Of a stretch of 64,000 bases of DNA, positions 53,120 to 61,878 are shown one piece after another. The notes beneath the pieces were generated by a model, which ran no database searches, was not told the DNA's origin, and saw only the letters and a program-made list of their open reading frames with translations. The position numbers and the translations under genes are program-made. Source of the stretch: RPQJ01 sp963777725 (GTDB taxonomy: Bacteria; Pseudomonadota; Gammaproteobacteria; Steroidobacterales; Steroidobacteraceae); contig CAVZRR010000009.1 of NCBI GenBank assembly GCA_963777725.1, positions 1-64,000 on the forward strand, read 5' to 3'. Each line of letters starts with the position of its first letter. Position 1 is the first letter of the stretch.

Positions 53120-53497
53120 GTGATTCGCAGGGCCTGGACCGTGTACGCCGCCGTGCTCTCCGCCGCGATCGTGATCGGCGAAGTGACCAACGTCGCGGGT
53201 GGCGGGCGCGTCGATCCGCGCACGCTCGCCAACTGGGTGCTGACCGTGGTGCTGCTGGTCGCCACCTGGGGGTACGCGCTGCGCAAGCCGCTCGGTCCTC
53301 GGCACTACTGGCGGCCCGCGTTCTGGGTGCTGTCGTTCGCGACCCTGGTGACGATCGTGCCCGCGGCACTGGCCGGGCGCGCGGCGATGGTCGTGGTCGC
53401 TGCGCTGTTGCCGTTCGTGGTACCCGCGTTCGTCGCAGCCTATCGTTATGCCTATCGCTCACCTGAGTTGTGGCCGGCCGAGGAGACTTCGCCATGA
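53120..53497 (+). CDS. Small four-helix membrane protein
   Basis: 125 residues from GTG 53120 (GGAG upstream). Four hydrophobic stretches (TVYAAVLSAAIVIGEVTNVA; LANWVLTVVLLVATWGYALR; WRPAFWVLSFATLVTIVPAA; AAMVVVAALLPFVVPAFVAA). Family not recognised. Its stop overlaps the start of the thioesterase gene (ATGA), so co-translation is likely. Confidence 0.75.
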   Translation: MIRRAWTVYAAVLSAAIVIGEVTNVAGGGRVDPRTLANWVLTVVLLVATWGYALRKPLGPRHYWRPAFWVLSFATLVTIVPAALAGRAAMVVVAALLPFVVPAFVAAYRYAYRSPELWPAEETSP

Positions 53498-53931
53498 ACC
53501 AGACGCCCGCGATGACCGCCGCCGCGATTCAGCAGGTGATCGCTGCGCAATATCCGGGACTGCTCGGCGTCGAACTGCTCGAGGCCGGCCCCGAGCGGGT
53601 CGTCGGCCGGCTGCCGGTGCGACCGGAAATCTGCACGGTCGGCGGCATCCTGCACGGCGGTGCGGTCATGGGCTTTGCCGATACGCTCGGCGCGGTCGGC
53701 ACGTTCATGAACCAGAGGCCCGGCAGCCGCACGACGACGATCGAGTCGAGCACGAAATTTCTCGCGAGCGCGCCGATGGGTTCGGTGCTCACCGGTGAAT
53801 CGGTCGCGCTGCACAAGGGGCGCACGACGATGGTCTGGCAGACCACGATTCGCCGCGAGGATGGGCGGCTGTGTGCCGTCGTCTCGCAGACGCAATTGAT
53901 GATGGAGGCCAAGGCGGCGCCCGCCGAGTGA
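53494..53931 (+). CDS. PaaI-type hotdog thioesterase
   Basis: 145 residues. VGGILHGGAVMGFADTLGAV is the hotdog active-site helix (HGG...D). SSTKFLASAPMGSVLTGESV and QTTIRREDGRLCAVVSQTQL form the following strands. Hydrolyses an acyl-CoA thioester; the substrate is unknown. The stop and the next start share TGATG. Confidence 0.9.
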   Translation: MNQTPAMTAAAIQQVIAAQYPGLLGVELLEAGPERVVGRLPVRPEICTVGGILHGGAVMGFADTLGAVGTFMNQRPGSRTTTIESSTKFLASAPMGSVLTGESVALHKGRTTMVWQTTIRREDGRLCAVVSQTQLMMEAKAAPAE

Positions 53932-54365
53932 TGGCTCGCGTCGTCGGCGCAGGACTGCTGTATTTCGCGCTGACGTTTGGCGCCGGGTTCCTGCTCGCCC
54001 CGATTCGCATCCTGGTCCTCGAGCCGAGAGTGGGAGTCCGCACTGCGGAGTTGCTCGAGATTCCGGTGATGATCGGCGTGACGTTGCTGGCGGCACGCTG
54101 GGTCACCCGCCGGCTCGCCGTGCCGCCTGCGACGGGCCCGAGGCTGGGCATGGGCTTGCTCGCCGCCGGGCTGCTGCTGGCCGCGGAATTCACACTCGTA
54201 TTGCGCTTGCGAGGCCTGACGCTCGAGGATTATTTCGCGTCTCGCGATCCCGTCTCGGGCAGCGCCTACTATGCGTCGGTGCTGCTGCTCGCGCTCTTCC
54301 CGCTGCTGGTCAATCGACCGCGTGCAGCTCCATCCCTGAACGCAAGCGTTCGCCGTCACCCGTGA
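53931..54365 (+). CDS. Membrane protein of unknown function
   Basis: 144 residues, four transmembrane helices (GAGLLYFALTFGAGFLLAPI; LLEIPVMIGVTLLAARWVT; LGMGLLAAGLLLAAEFTLVL; SAYYASVLLLALFPLLVNRP). The loop LTLEDYFASRDPVSGSAYY is the most polar part. Family not named. Last gene of the slyX-thioesterase run; the 3' end overlaps the convergent MOSC gene by 56 bp. Confidence 0.75.
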   Translation: MARVVGAGLLYFALTFGAGFLLAPIRILVLEPRVGVRTAELLEIPVMIGVTLLAARWVTRRLAVPPATGPRLGMGLLAAGLLLAAEFTLVLRLRGLTLEDYFASRDPVSGSAYYASVLLLALFPLLVNRPRAAPSLNASVRRHP

Positions 54366-55116
54366 CGACGATCAGGTTCTGGCCGAACTTCACGCCGCGC
54401 AGCGTCGCGTCCCAGCGATAGGTCTTGAGCGTCCTGAGCGGCTCGTCGCCTTCGACGGCGCCGGTCACCTGGTTCGTCGTGGTAATGCTGCAGCGCGTGC
54501 AGGGCTTGACCCGGCGCAAGCGGACGCCACCTACGGTCAGGTCGCCGAGCGCGTCCTCGCCGTACGGCGGCAGGCCGTCGAGCACGAGGTTGGGTCGGAA
54601 GCGGTTCATCGGCAATGGAGCCGCCAGCCGCGCATTCAGGTCCGCGAGAGACGCGAGCGAGATCGCGAGCAGCGCGAACCCATCCGAGAAGCGGCTGACT
54701 GCGTCGACTCCGCCCGTCCACGCCGCATCGCTCGGCCGCCGGTGGGTCGGGTCGAATCGCACCAGGCGGAGCGGCCGGCCGAGGAAGTCGCTGAGCCAGC
54801 GCGCCGCAACCGCGCCTTGGTCGTGCGCCTGGCAGCGGTCCCGCCAGACTGTGACCTGCACGGGATCGCCGCGGAAATCAAACGGTACCGCGATGTCCGG
54901 TGCGCCCGGCGCAGTCAGGTGTAGAGCCCGGTCGTCGAGCTTGGTCGAAATCAACGCGAGACGCGGTTGCTCGCGCTGCGTGAGGAAACGGCCTTCCGGG
55001 GTGACGATCATCCACTCGCGGTCGTGCTCGAGGCCCGCCTCGGTGAGACGCGCGGTGTCGAGGTCCACACCTCGGCAGGACTTGATCGGATAGACGTGCA
55101 GGCTGGTGAGGATCAA
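54310..55116 (-). CDS. MOSC domain protein (mARC/YcbX-like)
   Basis: 268 residues from TTG 55116, overlapping the stop of the upstream GGDEF-EAL gene. An N-terminal MOSC_N beta barrel (LHVYPIKSCRGVDLDTARLT; LEHDREWMIVTPEGRFLTQR) and the MOSC domain (FRPNLVLDG; VKPCTRCSITTTNQVTGAVE with the conserved molybdenum-ligand Cys). The mARC-like family reduces N-hydroxylated compounds. Unlike E. coli YcbX it has no C-terminal ferredoxin domain, so a separate electron donor is required. Confidence 0.92.
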   Translation of the reverse strand: MILTSLHVYPIKSCRGVDLDTARLTEAGLEHDREWMIVTPEGRFLTQREQPRLALISTKLDDRALHLTAPGAPDIAVPFDFRGDPVQVTVWRDRCQAHDQGAVAARWLSDFLGRPLRLVRFDPTHRRPSDAAWTGGVDAVSRFSDGFALLAISLASLADLNARLAAPLPMNRFRPNLVLDGLPPYGEDALGDLTVGGVRLRRVKPCTRCSITTTNQVTGAVEGDEPLRTLKTYRWDATLRGVKFGQNLIVVTGDGERLRSGMELHAVD

Positions 55117-57404
55117 AGCGCCAGCGGCTGGGGCCGCCCGACCTGGTACCCCTGCACGTAGTCGACACCCATCCGGCGCGCGGACTCGAGCGCGCCCATG
55201 TCCTCGACGTGCTCGGCGATGACGCGGAAGTTGAGCGAGCGCGCGAGCTTGATCATCGCCGTGACCATGGCCTGGTTGACGGCGTCCGACGCGAGGTTGC
55301 GGATGAAGTAGCCGTCGATCTTCAGGTAGTCGAGCGACAGGTTCTTCAGGTTCGCGAACGAGCTCAGGCCGCGCCCGAAGTCGTCGAGCGCGAACTGGCA
55401 GCCCATGCCGTGCAGCACGCCGATGAAGCGGCGCGCGTGCTCGATGTTGGTGATCACCGAGTTTTCGGTGACCTCGAAGCAGACCCGTTCCGGCGCCACG
55501 CTCGACCGGTCGAGGCAGTCGACCACGAACTCGAGGAACGCCGCGTCGCCGAGTGTCTGGCCGGAGAGGTTGATGCACAGGCTGCGGCCGGGTGCGACCT
55601 TGACCGCGCCACGGCCCAGCGCCGCGAGCGCCGTCTGCACGACCCAGCGATCGACGTGCGGCATCAAACGGTACCGCTCCGCCGCCCGCATGAATTCACC
55701 CGGGCCGACCATGGCGCCGTTCTCGTCGCGCATCCGCAGCAGGACTTCGAGGCCCGGTCCGCTGGTCTGCTCCGGGTCGACCGCGAGGATCGGCTGCGAA
55801 TACAGCTCGAACCGGCCGTCCTTGAGCGCCGACTGCAGCTGCTGCAGCCAGTGGATCTCGCCGCGGCTGCGCGCCACCGCCTCGTCGCGGGCCGAGTAGA
55901 CGTGGACGTGCCCGCCCTGCTGCTTCGCGACGTAGCAGGCCGAATCCGCCGCGCTGATCAGGTCCTCGAGCGTGCCACTCTCGCGCGAGACCTCGACCAG
56001 GCCGATGCTGACGCCGATGTTGAAGATCTTGTCCTTCCAGACGAAGCGGTAGTCGGCCACGGCGCGCACCACGTCGTCGGCGATCTGCCGTGCTTTCTCG
56101 AGCGGACAGCCCGCGAGCAGGATGCCGAACTCATCGCCGCCGAGGCGGCCGACCGTGTCGGAGTCGCGGACCGCATCCTTGATCAGCGCGGCGACCTCAC
56201 GCAGCATGTTGTCGCCCGCGGTGTGGCCGCACTCGTCGTTGACCGCCTTGAAGCGGTCGAGATCGAGGTAGCAGAGGACGTGCCGGTGCCCACCATCGTG
56301 CGCGGACTCGAGCGCTTCCTGCAGGCGCCGCTCGAATTCCCGGCGGTTGACGAGGCCCGTCAACGCATCGTGGCTCGCCTGGTAGGTCATCTGGCGCGTG
56401 AGGCCACGCAGGTCGCTCACGTCGCGCAGGCCGATCACCGTCCCCGAGAGCTCGCCCGACGCGTCCCGCAGCGGCGAGACCGTGAGCTCGATCGAGCGTT
56501 CACCCTCGCCGTCGCCGGACACCACCATGCCGCGCCGGCCGAGGTGCACCCGGCCGCCGGTCGTGAGGCACTGCCGAACCGGATCGCCGAGCGTCTTGCG
56601 CTCGCTCTCGTCCATCAGGTCGATGACCTCGAGCAGCGTCTTGCCGAGCGCATCCGCCGCGGGCTTGCCGAGCAGCGTCTCGCCGGCCTTGTTGACGTAG
56701 ACGATGTGGCCCGAGACGTCCGTCGTGATGACGCCTTCGCCCAGCGCGTCGAGTGCCTCCCAGGCCGCGCCGTGGACGCGCGCCGCATCGCGCGTCGCGC
56801 TCATCTCGACCGCCGACACCAGCAGCGCCGGCTGGCCCTCGTAGGAGATCCTGGAGAACGTGAACTCGAGTCGCACCGGGTGGCCGTCCGTCGCCCGCAA
56901 CTCCACTTCCAGGCGCTCGGGCGCCGGCGTCCCGGCCAGGTGACGATTCAGGTGCTCGGCCAGCAGGTCGGAAAAATCGGGATGCACCAGCTCCGGCAGC
57001 GACCGGCCGACGAGTTGCACGGGCGATGCGACGCCGCAGAGCTCGGCGAACCGGGCGTTCGCGATCTGGATGCCGTTGCGCTCGACGGCCACGGCCTCGT
57101 GCATCGCTTCGGTGAGACGGCGGTAGACGACCTCGCGCTCGGCGCGGATCGTCTTGTCCTGCTGCAGGCGCGCGATCATCCGGTCGGCGCTCTCGGCCAG
57201 CTCGCCTGCGCTGCCCTCGGCGGCATGGGGTCCGAGCCGCTCGGCGAGGTCGCCGGTCTGGGCCACGGCGGCAAACCGTTCGCCGATCTCGCGGACGCTG
57301 CGGACTTCGCGCGTGCGACGGACCAGCATCACTGCGAGGCCCACGGCCAGCAATCCGACGACAACCAGGGCGGCGATCAGCATGTCATTGTCCGGACTGG
57401 CCAT
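55113..57404 (-). CDS. TM-PAS-PAS-GGDEF-EAL c-di-GMP protein
   Basis: 763 residues from ATG 57404. One N-terminal helix (MLIAALVVVGLLAVGLAVML), a HAMP-like linker, PAS domains at ~95-205 and ~215-330, a GGDEF domain at ~345-500 (RLGGDEFGILLAG; CYLDLDRFKAVNDECGHTAG) and an EAL domain at ~510-760. The EAL motif reads EVLLRM. Downstream motifs CFEVTENS, LDDFGRGLSS, LKIDGYFI, IAEHVED and YVQGYQVGRPQPL are present, with EHVED in place of the usual EGVE. Cyclase activity looks intact; phosphodiesterase activity is likely but reduced at that site. Confidence 0.92.
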   Translation of the reverse strand: MASPDNDMLIAALVVVGLLAVGLAVMLVRRTREVRSVREIGERFAAVAQTGDLAERLGPHAAEGSAGELAESADRMIARLQQDKTIRAEREVVYRRLTEAMHEAVAVERNGIQIANARFAELCGVASPVQLVGRSLPELVHPDFSDLLAEHLNRHLAGTPAPERLEVELRATDGHPVRLEFTFSRISYEGQPALLVSAVEMSATRDAARVHGAAWEALDALGEGVITTDVSGHIVYVNKAGETLLGKPAADALGKTLLEVIDLMDESERKTLGDPVRQCLTTGGRVHLGRRGMVVSGDGEGERSIELTVSPLRDASGELSGTVIGLRDVSDLRGLTRQMTYQASHDALTGLVNRREFERRLQEALESAHDGGHRHVLCYLDLDRFKAVNDECGHTAGDNMLREVAALIKDAVRDSDTVGRLGGDEFGILLAGCPLEKARQIADDVVRAVADYRFVWKDKIFNIGVSIGLVEVSRESGTLEDLISAADSACYVAKQQGGHVHVYSARDEAVARSRGEIHWLQQLQSALKDGRFELYSQPILAVDPEQTSGPGLEVLLRMRDENGAMVGPGEFMRAAERYRLMPHVDRWVVQTALAALGRGAVKVAPGRSLCINLSGQTLGDAAFLEFVVDCLDRSSVAPERVCFEVTENSVITNIEHARRFIGVLHGMGCQFALDDFGRGLSSFANLKNLSLDYLKIDGYFIRNLASDAVNQAMVTAMIKLARSLNFRVIAEHVEDMGALESARRMGVDYVQGYQVGRPQPLAL

Positions 57405-57590
57405 GTCCCCGGGGCACTCGGCACCCGCCGGCACCCGTTCCCCTCTGAATTTGTTGTTCTAATCAAGCGTGAACGCAGCATAACGGAACCGCTCGCCGTC
57501 ACCTTCCAGATTCACCATAATCACCCGGCTGTTTCAGCTTGTCGCTCGATGACGAAGTCCTTAACCTTTGCACCGGAATCTGCAACCCCC

Positions 57591-58244
57591 ATGATCGACG
57601 TCAATTCCGCTCGCCGCCAGATGATCGAGCAGCAGGTCCGCGCGTGGGACGTGCTCGATCTCGCCGTGCTCGAAGCGATGACGCGCGTGCCGCGCGAAGA
57701 GTTCGCGCCCGCGCCGTATCGAAACCTCGCCTTCGCCGACATGAACGTGCCGCTCGGGCACGGGCAGCACATGCTTTCGCCGAAGCTCGAGGGCCGGATC
57801 CTGCAGGCCCTCGAGATCCAGCCCGGCGACCGAGTCCTCGAGATCGGCACCGGCAGCGGGTATTTCGCCGCGTGCCTCGGCGCGCTCGCCCAGACGGTGC
57901 ACTCGGTCGAGATCCACGCCGATCTCGCCGCTGCGGCACGCACCAGCCTGCTGCGCACGCGCGCGCTGAACGTCACGGTGGAAACGGCGGACGCGTTCAC
58001 GCGCACCGATGCCGATGTCTACGACGTCATCGCGCTGACGGGCGCGCTGCCCGTCTACGATCCCCGGTTCGAGCGGATGCTGGCCGAGGGCGGACGGCTG
58101 TTCGTCGTCGTCGGTGAGCGCCCCGTCATGGAGGCCCGGCGGATCACGCGCACCGGCCCCGACGACTGGTTGCGGGAAGGCCTGTTCGAGACGTCGATCG
58201 AGCCGTTGCTCCATGCCGCGGAACCGCCGCGGTTCGTGTTCTGA
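57591..58244 (+). CDS. pcm: Protein-L-isoaspartate O-methyltransferase
   Basis: 217 residues from ATG 57591. RRQMIEQQVRAWDVLDLAVL, VPREEFAPAPYRNLAFADMN, the SAM loop VLEIGTGSGYFAACLGALAQ and the VYDVIALTGALP strand are conserved. Repairs isoaspartyl residues in aged proteins. A pcm gene immediately upstream of tolC is a common gammaproteobacterial arrangement. Confidence 0.93.
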   Translation: MIDVNSARRQMIEQQVRAWDVLDLAVLEAMTRVPREEFAPAPYRNLAFADMNVPLGHGQHMLSPKLEGRILQALEIQPGDRVLEIGTGSGYFAACLGALAQTVHSVEIHADLAAAARTSLLRTRALNVTVETADAFTRTDADVYDVIALTGALPVYDPRFERMLAEGGRLFVVVGERPVMEARRITRTGPDDWLREGLFETSIEPLLHAAEPPRFVF

Positions 58245-58349
58245 CGCGGATCCGTCCAGCGGGGGACTAGCCAGTACCGCGCCAAGTGATATAGTCTAGT
58301 ACAACACCAGTTGACCTCAGGGGCGACCGCGTCGCCATAGGGTAAGTGC

Positions 58350-59825
58350 ATGCGTAAAAAATCGTTCCTGCTCGCTTGCGGTGTGGCCGCGGCCCTCTGC
58401 GGGCCACTCGCCCAGTCCGAGAACCTGCTCGACGTCTACCAGGCCGCGGTCAAGAGCGACCCGCTGATCCGCGAGGCCGAAGCCCGCCGGCTCGCCGCGC
58501 TCGAAGCGAAGCCCCAGGCGCGCGCGCTGCTGCTGCCGCAGGTTGCCCTGAACGGCCAGGCCTACACGGCCGAATCCGACAGCGAATCCTATTTCCCGCA
58601 GGTCAACACGACGACCGGCGAGGTCGTTTCGGTCGGCAACCGCAACGAGACGGACACCGACCAGTACTGGGATTACACGGCGCGGCTGACGCAGACCATC
58701 TTCCGCTGGGACCAGTGGCAGACGCTGAAGCGCGCCGACTCCGAGGTCGCGCTGGCCGAGGCCAATTACCGCGCCGCGCAGCAGGACCTGATGGTGCGCG
58801 CGTCGCAGCGCTACTTCGACGTGCTCGCCGCCGAGGACACGCTGGCCGCGGCCGAAGCGACGCTGCAGGCGTTCAGCCGCCAGCTAGAGCAGTCCGAGAA
58901 GCGCTTCGAGGTCGGCCTGATCGCGATCACCGACGTGCAGGAATCACGCGCCGCCTACGACAGCGCGACGGCGGGCGTGATCGCGGCGAAGCGGGCCCTG
59001 GCGAGCAGCCAGGAACTGCTGCGCGAGCTCACGGGCGAAACCTACGCGTCGCTGGTCAAGCCCGCCGACGACATGCCGCTCAACCAGCCGCAACCCGCCG
59101 ACCCGCAAGTCTGGGTAGACCAGGCGCTCGAGCAGAACCTCGACGTGATTGCCGGGCGCCTCGGCGTCGAGGTCGCCAAGAGCGACGTCAAGATCGCGCA
59201 GTCCGGCCACATGCCGACGCTGGACCTGTTCGCGCAGCGCACCGAGAACGATCGCGAAGCGGATCAGATCAACACGCGGATCGACCGCTCCGGCGACCCG
59301 AACAATCCGCCGCCGGTGCCGGTCGCCGGCATCGCCGATTCAAACCGGACGGACGACGTGATCGGCGTGCAGGTCAACATTCCCATTTTCGCCGGCGGCG
59401 GCACGCAGTCGCGCGTGCGCCAGCAGGTGTACCTGCACCGCGCGGCGCGAGAGAAGCTCGACGGGGCCATGCGCGGCGCGGAACGCGAGACGCGCGACGC
59501 CTACCTCGGCGTGATCGCCGAGAAGGCGCGGGTCGTGGCCCTGCAGCAGTCCGTGAAGTCGAACCTGACGGCGCTCGAGGCGACCGAGGCCGGCTTCGAG
59601 GTCGGCACCCGCACGACCGTGGACGTGCTCGACGCCCGGCGCCGACTGTTCGAGGCGCAGCGTGATTACGCGCGCAGCCGCTACGACTACCTGATCAACC
59701 TGGTGCGGCTGAAGTCGGCGTCCGGCGTGCTCGCACCCGTGGATCTCGCGTCGATCAATGCGTTCCTGACGACGCCGACGGCGCTGCCGCCGTCGCAGCC
59801 GCCCTCGCCGCCTCCGGCGGGCTGA
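58350..59825 (+). CDS. tolC: Outer-membrane efflux channel TolC
   Basis: 491 residues. Signal peptide KSFLLACGVAAALCGPLAQS. TolC-type repeat pair with the classical EAEARRLAALEAKPQARALL, LPQVALNGQ, TQTIFRWDQW, RVRQQVY and VDVLDARRRLFEAQRDYARS segments. Pro-rich end. Forms the trimeric outer-membrane tunnel for RND/ABC efflux and type I secretion. A -10-like TATAGT lies at 58290-58295 with no good -35. Its last 71 bp overlap the convergent waaA end. Confidence 0.93.
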   Translation: MRKKSFLLACGVAAALCGPLAQSENLLDVYQAAVKSDPLIREAEARRLAALEAKPQARALLLPQVALNGQAYTAESDSESYFPQVNTTTGEVVSVGNRNETDTDQYWDYTARLTQTIFRWDQWQTLKRADSEVALAEANYRAAQQDLMVRASQRYFDVLAAEDTLAAAEATLQAFSRQLEQSEKRFEVGLIAITDVQESRAAYDSATAGVIAAKRALASSQELLRELTGETYASLVKPADDMPLNQPQPADPQVWVDQALEQNLDVIAGRLGVEVAKSDVKIAQSGHMPTLDLFAQRTENDREADQINTRIDRSGDPNNPPPVPVAGIADSNRTDDVIGVQVNIPIFAGGGTQSRVRQQVYLHRAAREKLDGAMRGAERETRDAYLGVIAEKARVVALQQSVKSNLTALEATEAGFEVGTRTTVDVLDARRRLFEAQRDYARSRYDYLINLVRLKSASGVLAPVDLASINAFLTTPTALPPSQPPSPPPAG

Positions 59826-61080
59826 GCAGCGGCGCAACCATCGCGACGAGCCGTTGCACCGCGCCCCGGCTCTGCGCGACCGCCTGCTGTCCCAGCGCGC
59901 CCTCGGCGCGTGCCCGCGCCGGGTCGTCAAAACTTTCGCCCACCCGCTGCGCCAGCTCTTCCTTGCTGCGCACGATGCGCAGCGCGCCGCATTCCTGCAG
60001 CAGCTCCGCGACGTCCTGCGCGTTGTGCGTATGCGGCCCCGACAGCATCGGCAAGCCGAGCACCGCGGGCTCCAGCAGGTTGTGCCCGCCCACTGGCACC
60101 AGGCTACCGGCGACGAATGCGACGTCGGCGGCGGCGTAGAACATCTGCAGTTCGCCGAGCGTGTCGACCAGGAACACCGCTTGGTTCGCGCCCGGGAGCG
60201 CCCCTGAACTGCGCTGCGCGAACGCCTGCCCCCGCTTGCGCAGCAGCGCGCGCACCGACTCGAAGCGCTGCGGATGGCGCGGCACGAGAATCAGCAGCGC
60301 GCCGGGATGCCGCTCGAGGACCCGCGCGTGCGCGGCCAGCGCGGCCTCCTCCTCGCCTTCGTGCGTGCTGCCCGCAATCCAGACCGGTCGCCCCGGACCG
60401 CACTGTTCGCGAAACGCGCGACCCGCCGCGATCGACGCCGCCGGGATCTCCATGTCGAACTTGACGTTGCCGGTGACGCGGACACGTTCTGGCGCGGCGC
60501 CGATGGCCTTGAAGCGCTCGGCGTCCGCGGCGGTCTGCGCGCCGATCAGGATGCCGTGCGACAGCGTCTCCTTGAACAGCGACGCCATCAGTCGATACCG
60601 ATCGACCGAGCGGGTCGAGACGCGCGCGCTCGCGAGGACGAGCGGGATGTGCCGTCGGCCGAGCTCGTGGTACAGCGTCGGCCAGATCTCCGTCTCGAGG
60701 ATGATCGCCACCCGCGGCTGCAGACGGTCGAGGAACCGGCGCACCGAACCCGGCAGGTCGTACGGCAGGTAGCAATGCCCCACCGACTCGCCGAAGAAAC
60801 TGCGCACCCGTTGCGCGCCGGTCGGCGTGACCGTCGAGACGACGACCGGGACCTCCGGGAATTCCCGCCGCAACGACTGGATCAGGCCGACCGCCGCCTG
60901 CACCTCGCCGACCGAGACTGCGTGGATCCACAAGCAGCCCGGCACCGCCTGCGGCTTCACGAGCCCGAGCCGCTGGCGCAGTCGGCCGCGGTACTCGGGC
61001 ACCCGAAACGACTTCCATCCCTCCATCGCGATCACGACGGGCGCGAGCAGGTAGGTCAGCAGCACGTAGAGCAATCGCAT
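59755..61080 (-). CDS. waaA: 3-deoxy-D-manno-octulosonic acid transferase
   Basis: 441 residues from ATG 61080. An N-terminal anchor (LLYVLLTYLLAPVVIAME), the GT30 domain with LWIHAVSVGEVQAAVGLI (catalytic Glu of GE), ILETEIWPTLYHELG, GNVKFDMEIP, WIAGSTHEGEEEAAL, and the C-terminal AAADVAFVAGSLVPVGGHNL then LEPA. Adds Kdo to lipid IVA at the inner membrane. The start overlaps the kdkA stop (TGATG). A Pro/Ala tail beyond the usual end overlaps tolC. Confidence 0.95.
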   Translation of the reverse strand: MRLLYVLLTYLLAPVVIAMEGWKSFRVPEYRGRLRQRLGLVKPQAVPGCLWIHAVSVGEVQAAVGLIQSLRREFPEVPVVVSTVTPTGAQRVRSFFGESVGHCYLPYDLPGSVRRFLDRLQPRVAIILETEIWPTLYHELGRRHIPLVLASARVSTRSVDRYRLMASLFKETLSHGILIGAQTAADAERFKAIGAAPERVRVTGNVKFDMEIPAASIAAGRAFREQCGPGRPVWIAGSTHEGEEEAALAAHARVLERHPGALLILVPRHPQRFESVRALLRKRGQAFAQRSSGALPGANQAVFLVDTLGELQMFYAAADVAFVAGSLVPVGGHNLLEPAVLGLPMLSGPHTHNAQDVAELLQECGALRIVRSKEELAQRVGESFDDPARARAEGALGQQAVAQSRGAVQRLVAMVAPLLSPPEAARAAATAAAPSASSGTH

Positions 61081-61802
61081 CAGGCGTCCTTCACGCCGCG
61101 CAGCAGGTGCTGCCACGCGGCATCGTCGAAGCGACCGGCCGGCAGGCCGGTGGTGACCTTGCGCAGCGAACGCTGCAGCCGCTCGAGCACCGCCTGCTCC
61201 CAGTCGCCACGCGGCCGCTGGCGGCCGCGATCGAAATCGAGCACGTAGACCGAGCCGTCGTCCCCGAGCAGCAGGTTGTGCGCGTTGAGATCGGCGTGGT
61301 GCACGCCGTGCGCGTGCAGCCGACCCACACACGCGCCTACGGCGCGCCACGTCACGGCATCGAGGGGACCGTCGGCCAGCGCGTGCGCGAGCGTGCGGCG
61401 CGTCGGCAATTCCGTGGTGACCAGGTCGGCGCGATAGAAGAGCCCATCGCGTTCGTAGCGCGCGGCGACCGGCGCCGGCACGGGCAATCCGGCCGCCCGC
61501 AGCTCTCGCAGCAGCCGCCATTCGCGAAACGCGCGCGTGCGACTCGCGCCGGTCCACAGGTAACGATCGCCGAGCAGCCGCGCGACGAGTCCACCGCGGC
61601 GGTAGTGGCGCAGCACCCAGCGTCGCTCGCCGTCCTGAACGAAGGCGACCGTGCCGCGACCGCCGGCGGTTTCCTGCAACGAGCCCGCGGCGCGCCAGTG
61701 TCCGTGCGCGAAGATCCGCTCGTCCGGCTGGTCGCAGCGCGAGGCATCGTATAGCATCGCGCCGCGCGCGGTCGGGGCGACGATTTCCGGGCCTGCGCTC
61801 AC
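61080..61802 (-). CDS. kdkA: Kdo kinase KdkA
   Basis: 240 residues from GTG 61802. The small-kinase core has AFVQDGERRWVLRHYRRGGL (Lys/Arg of the ATP site), HGVHHADLNAHNLLLGDDGS (HxDLNxHN catalytic loop) and VLDFDRGRQR (DFD). Phosphorylates Kdo at position 4 in organisms with a single Kdo, such as Haemophilus and xanthomonads. It is coupled to waaA and divergent from the GT9 gene across 76 bp. Confidence 0.93.
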   Translation of the reverse strand: MSAGPEIVAPTARGAMLYDASRCDQPDERIFAHGHWRAAGSLQETAGGRGTVAFVQDGERRWVLRHYRRGGLVARLLGDRYLWTGASRTRAFREWRLLRELRAAGLPVPAPVAARYERDGLFYRADLVTTELPTRRTLAHALADGPLDAVTWRAVGACVGRLHAHGVHHADLNAHNLLLGDDGSVYVLDFDRGRQRPRGDWEQAVLERLQRSLRKVTTGLPAGRFDDAAWQHLLRGVKDA

Positions 61803-61878
61803 GCTGCTCGAGACTCCTGGCGGGCTTGCACGGACGGATTGTTCACCATCGGACTGCCGCTGCCTACCGCTCCCGCCC

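Noticed and set aside
55209..57590. Long N-terminal extension in frame with pcm
   Set aside because: It is antisense to the GGDEF-EAL gene. Pcm itself begins at ATG 57591 with its normal length.
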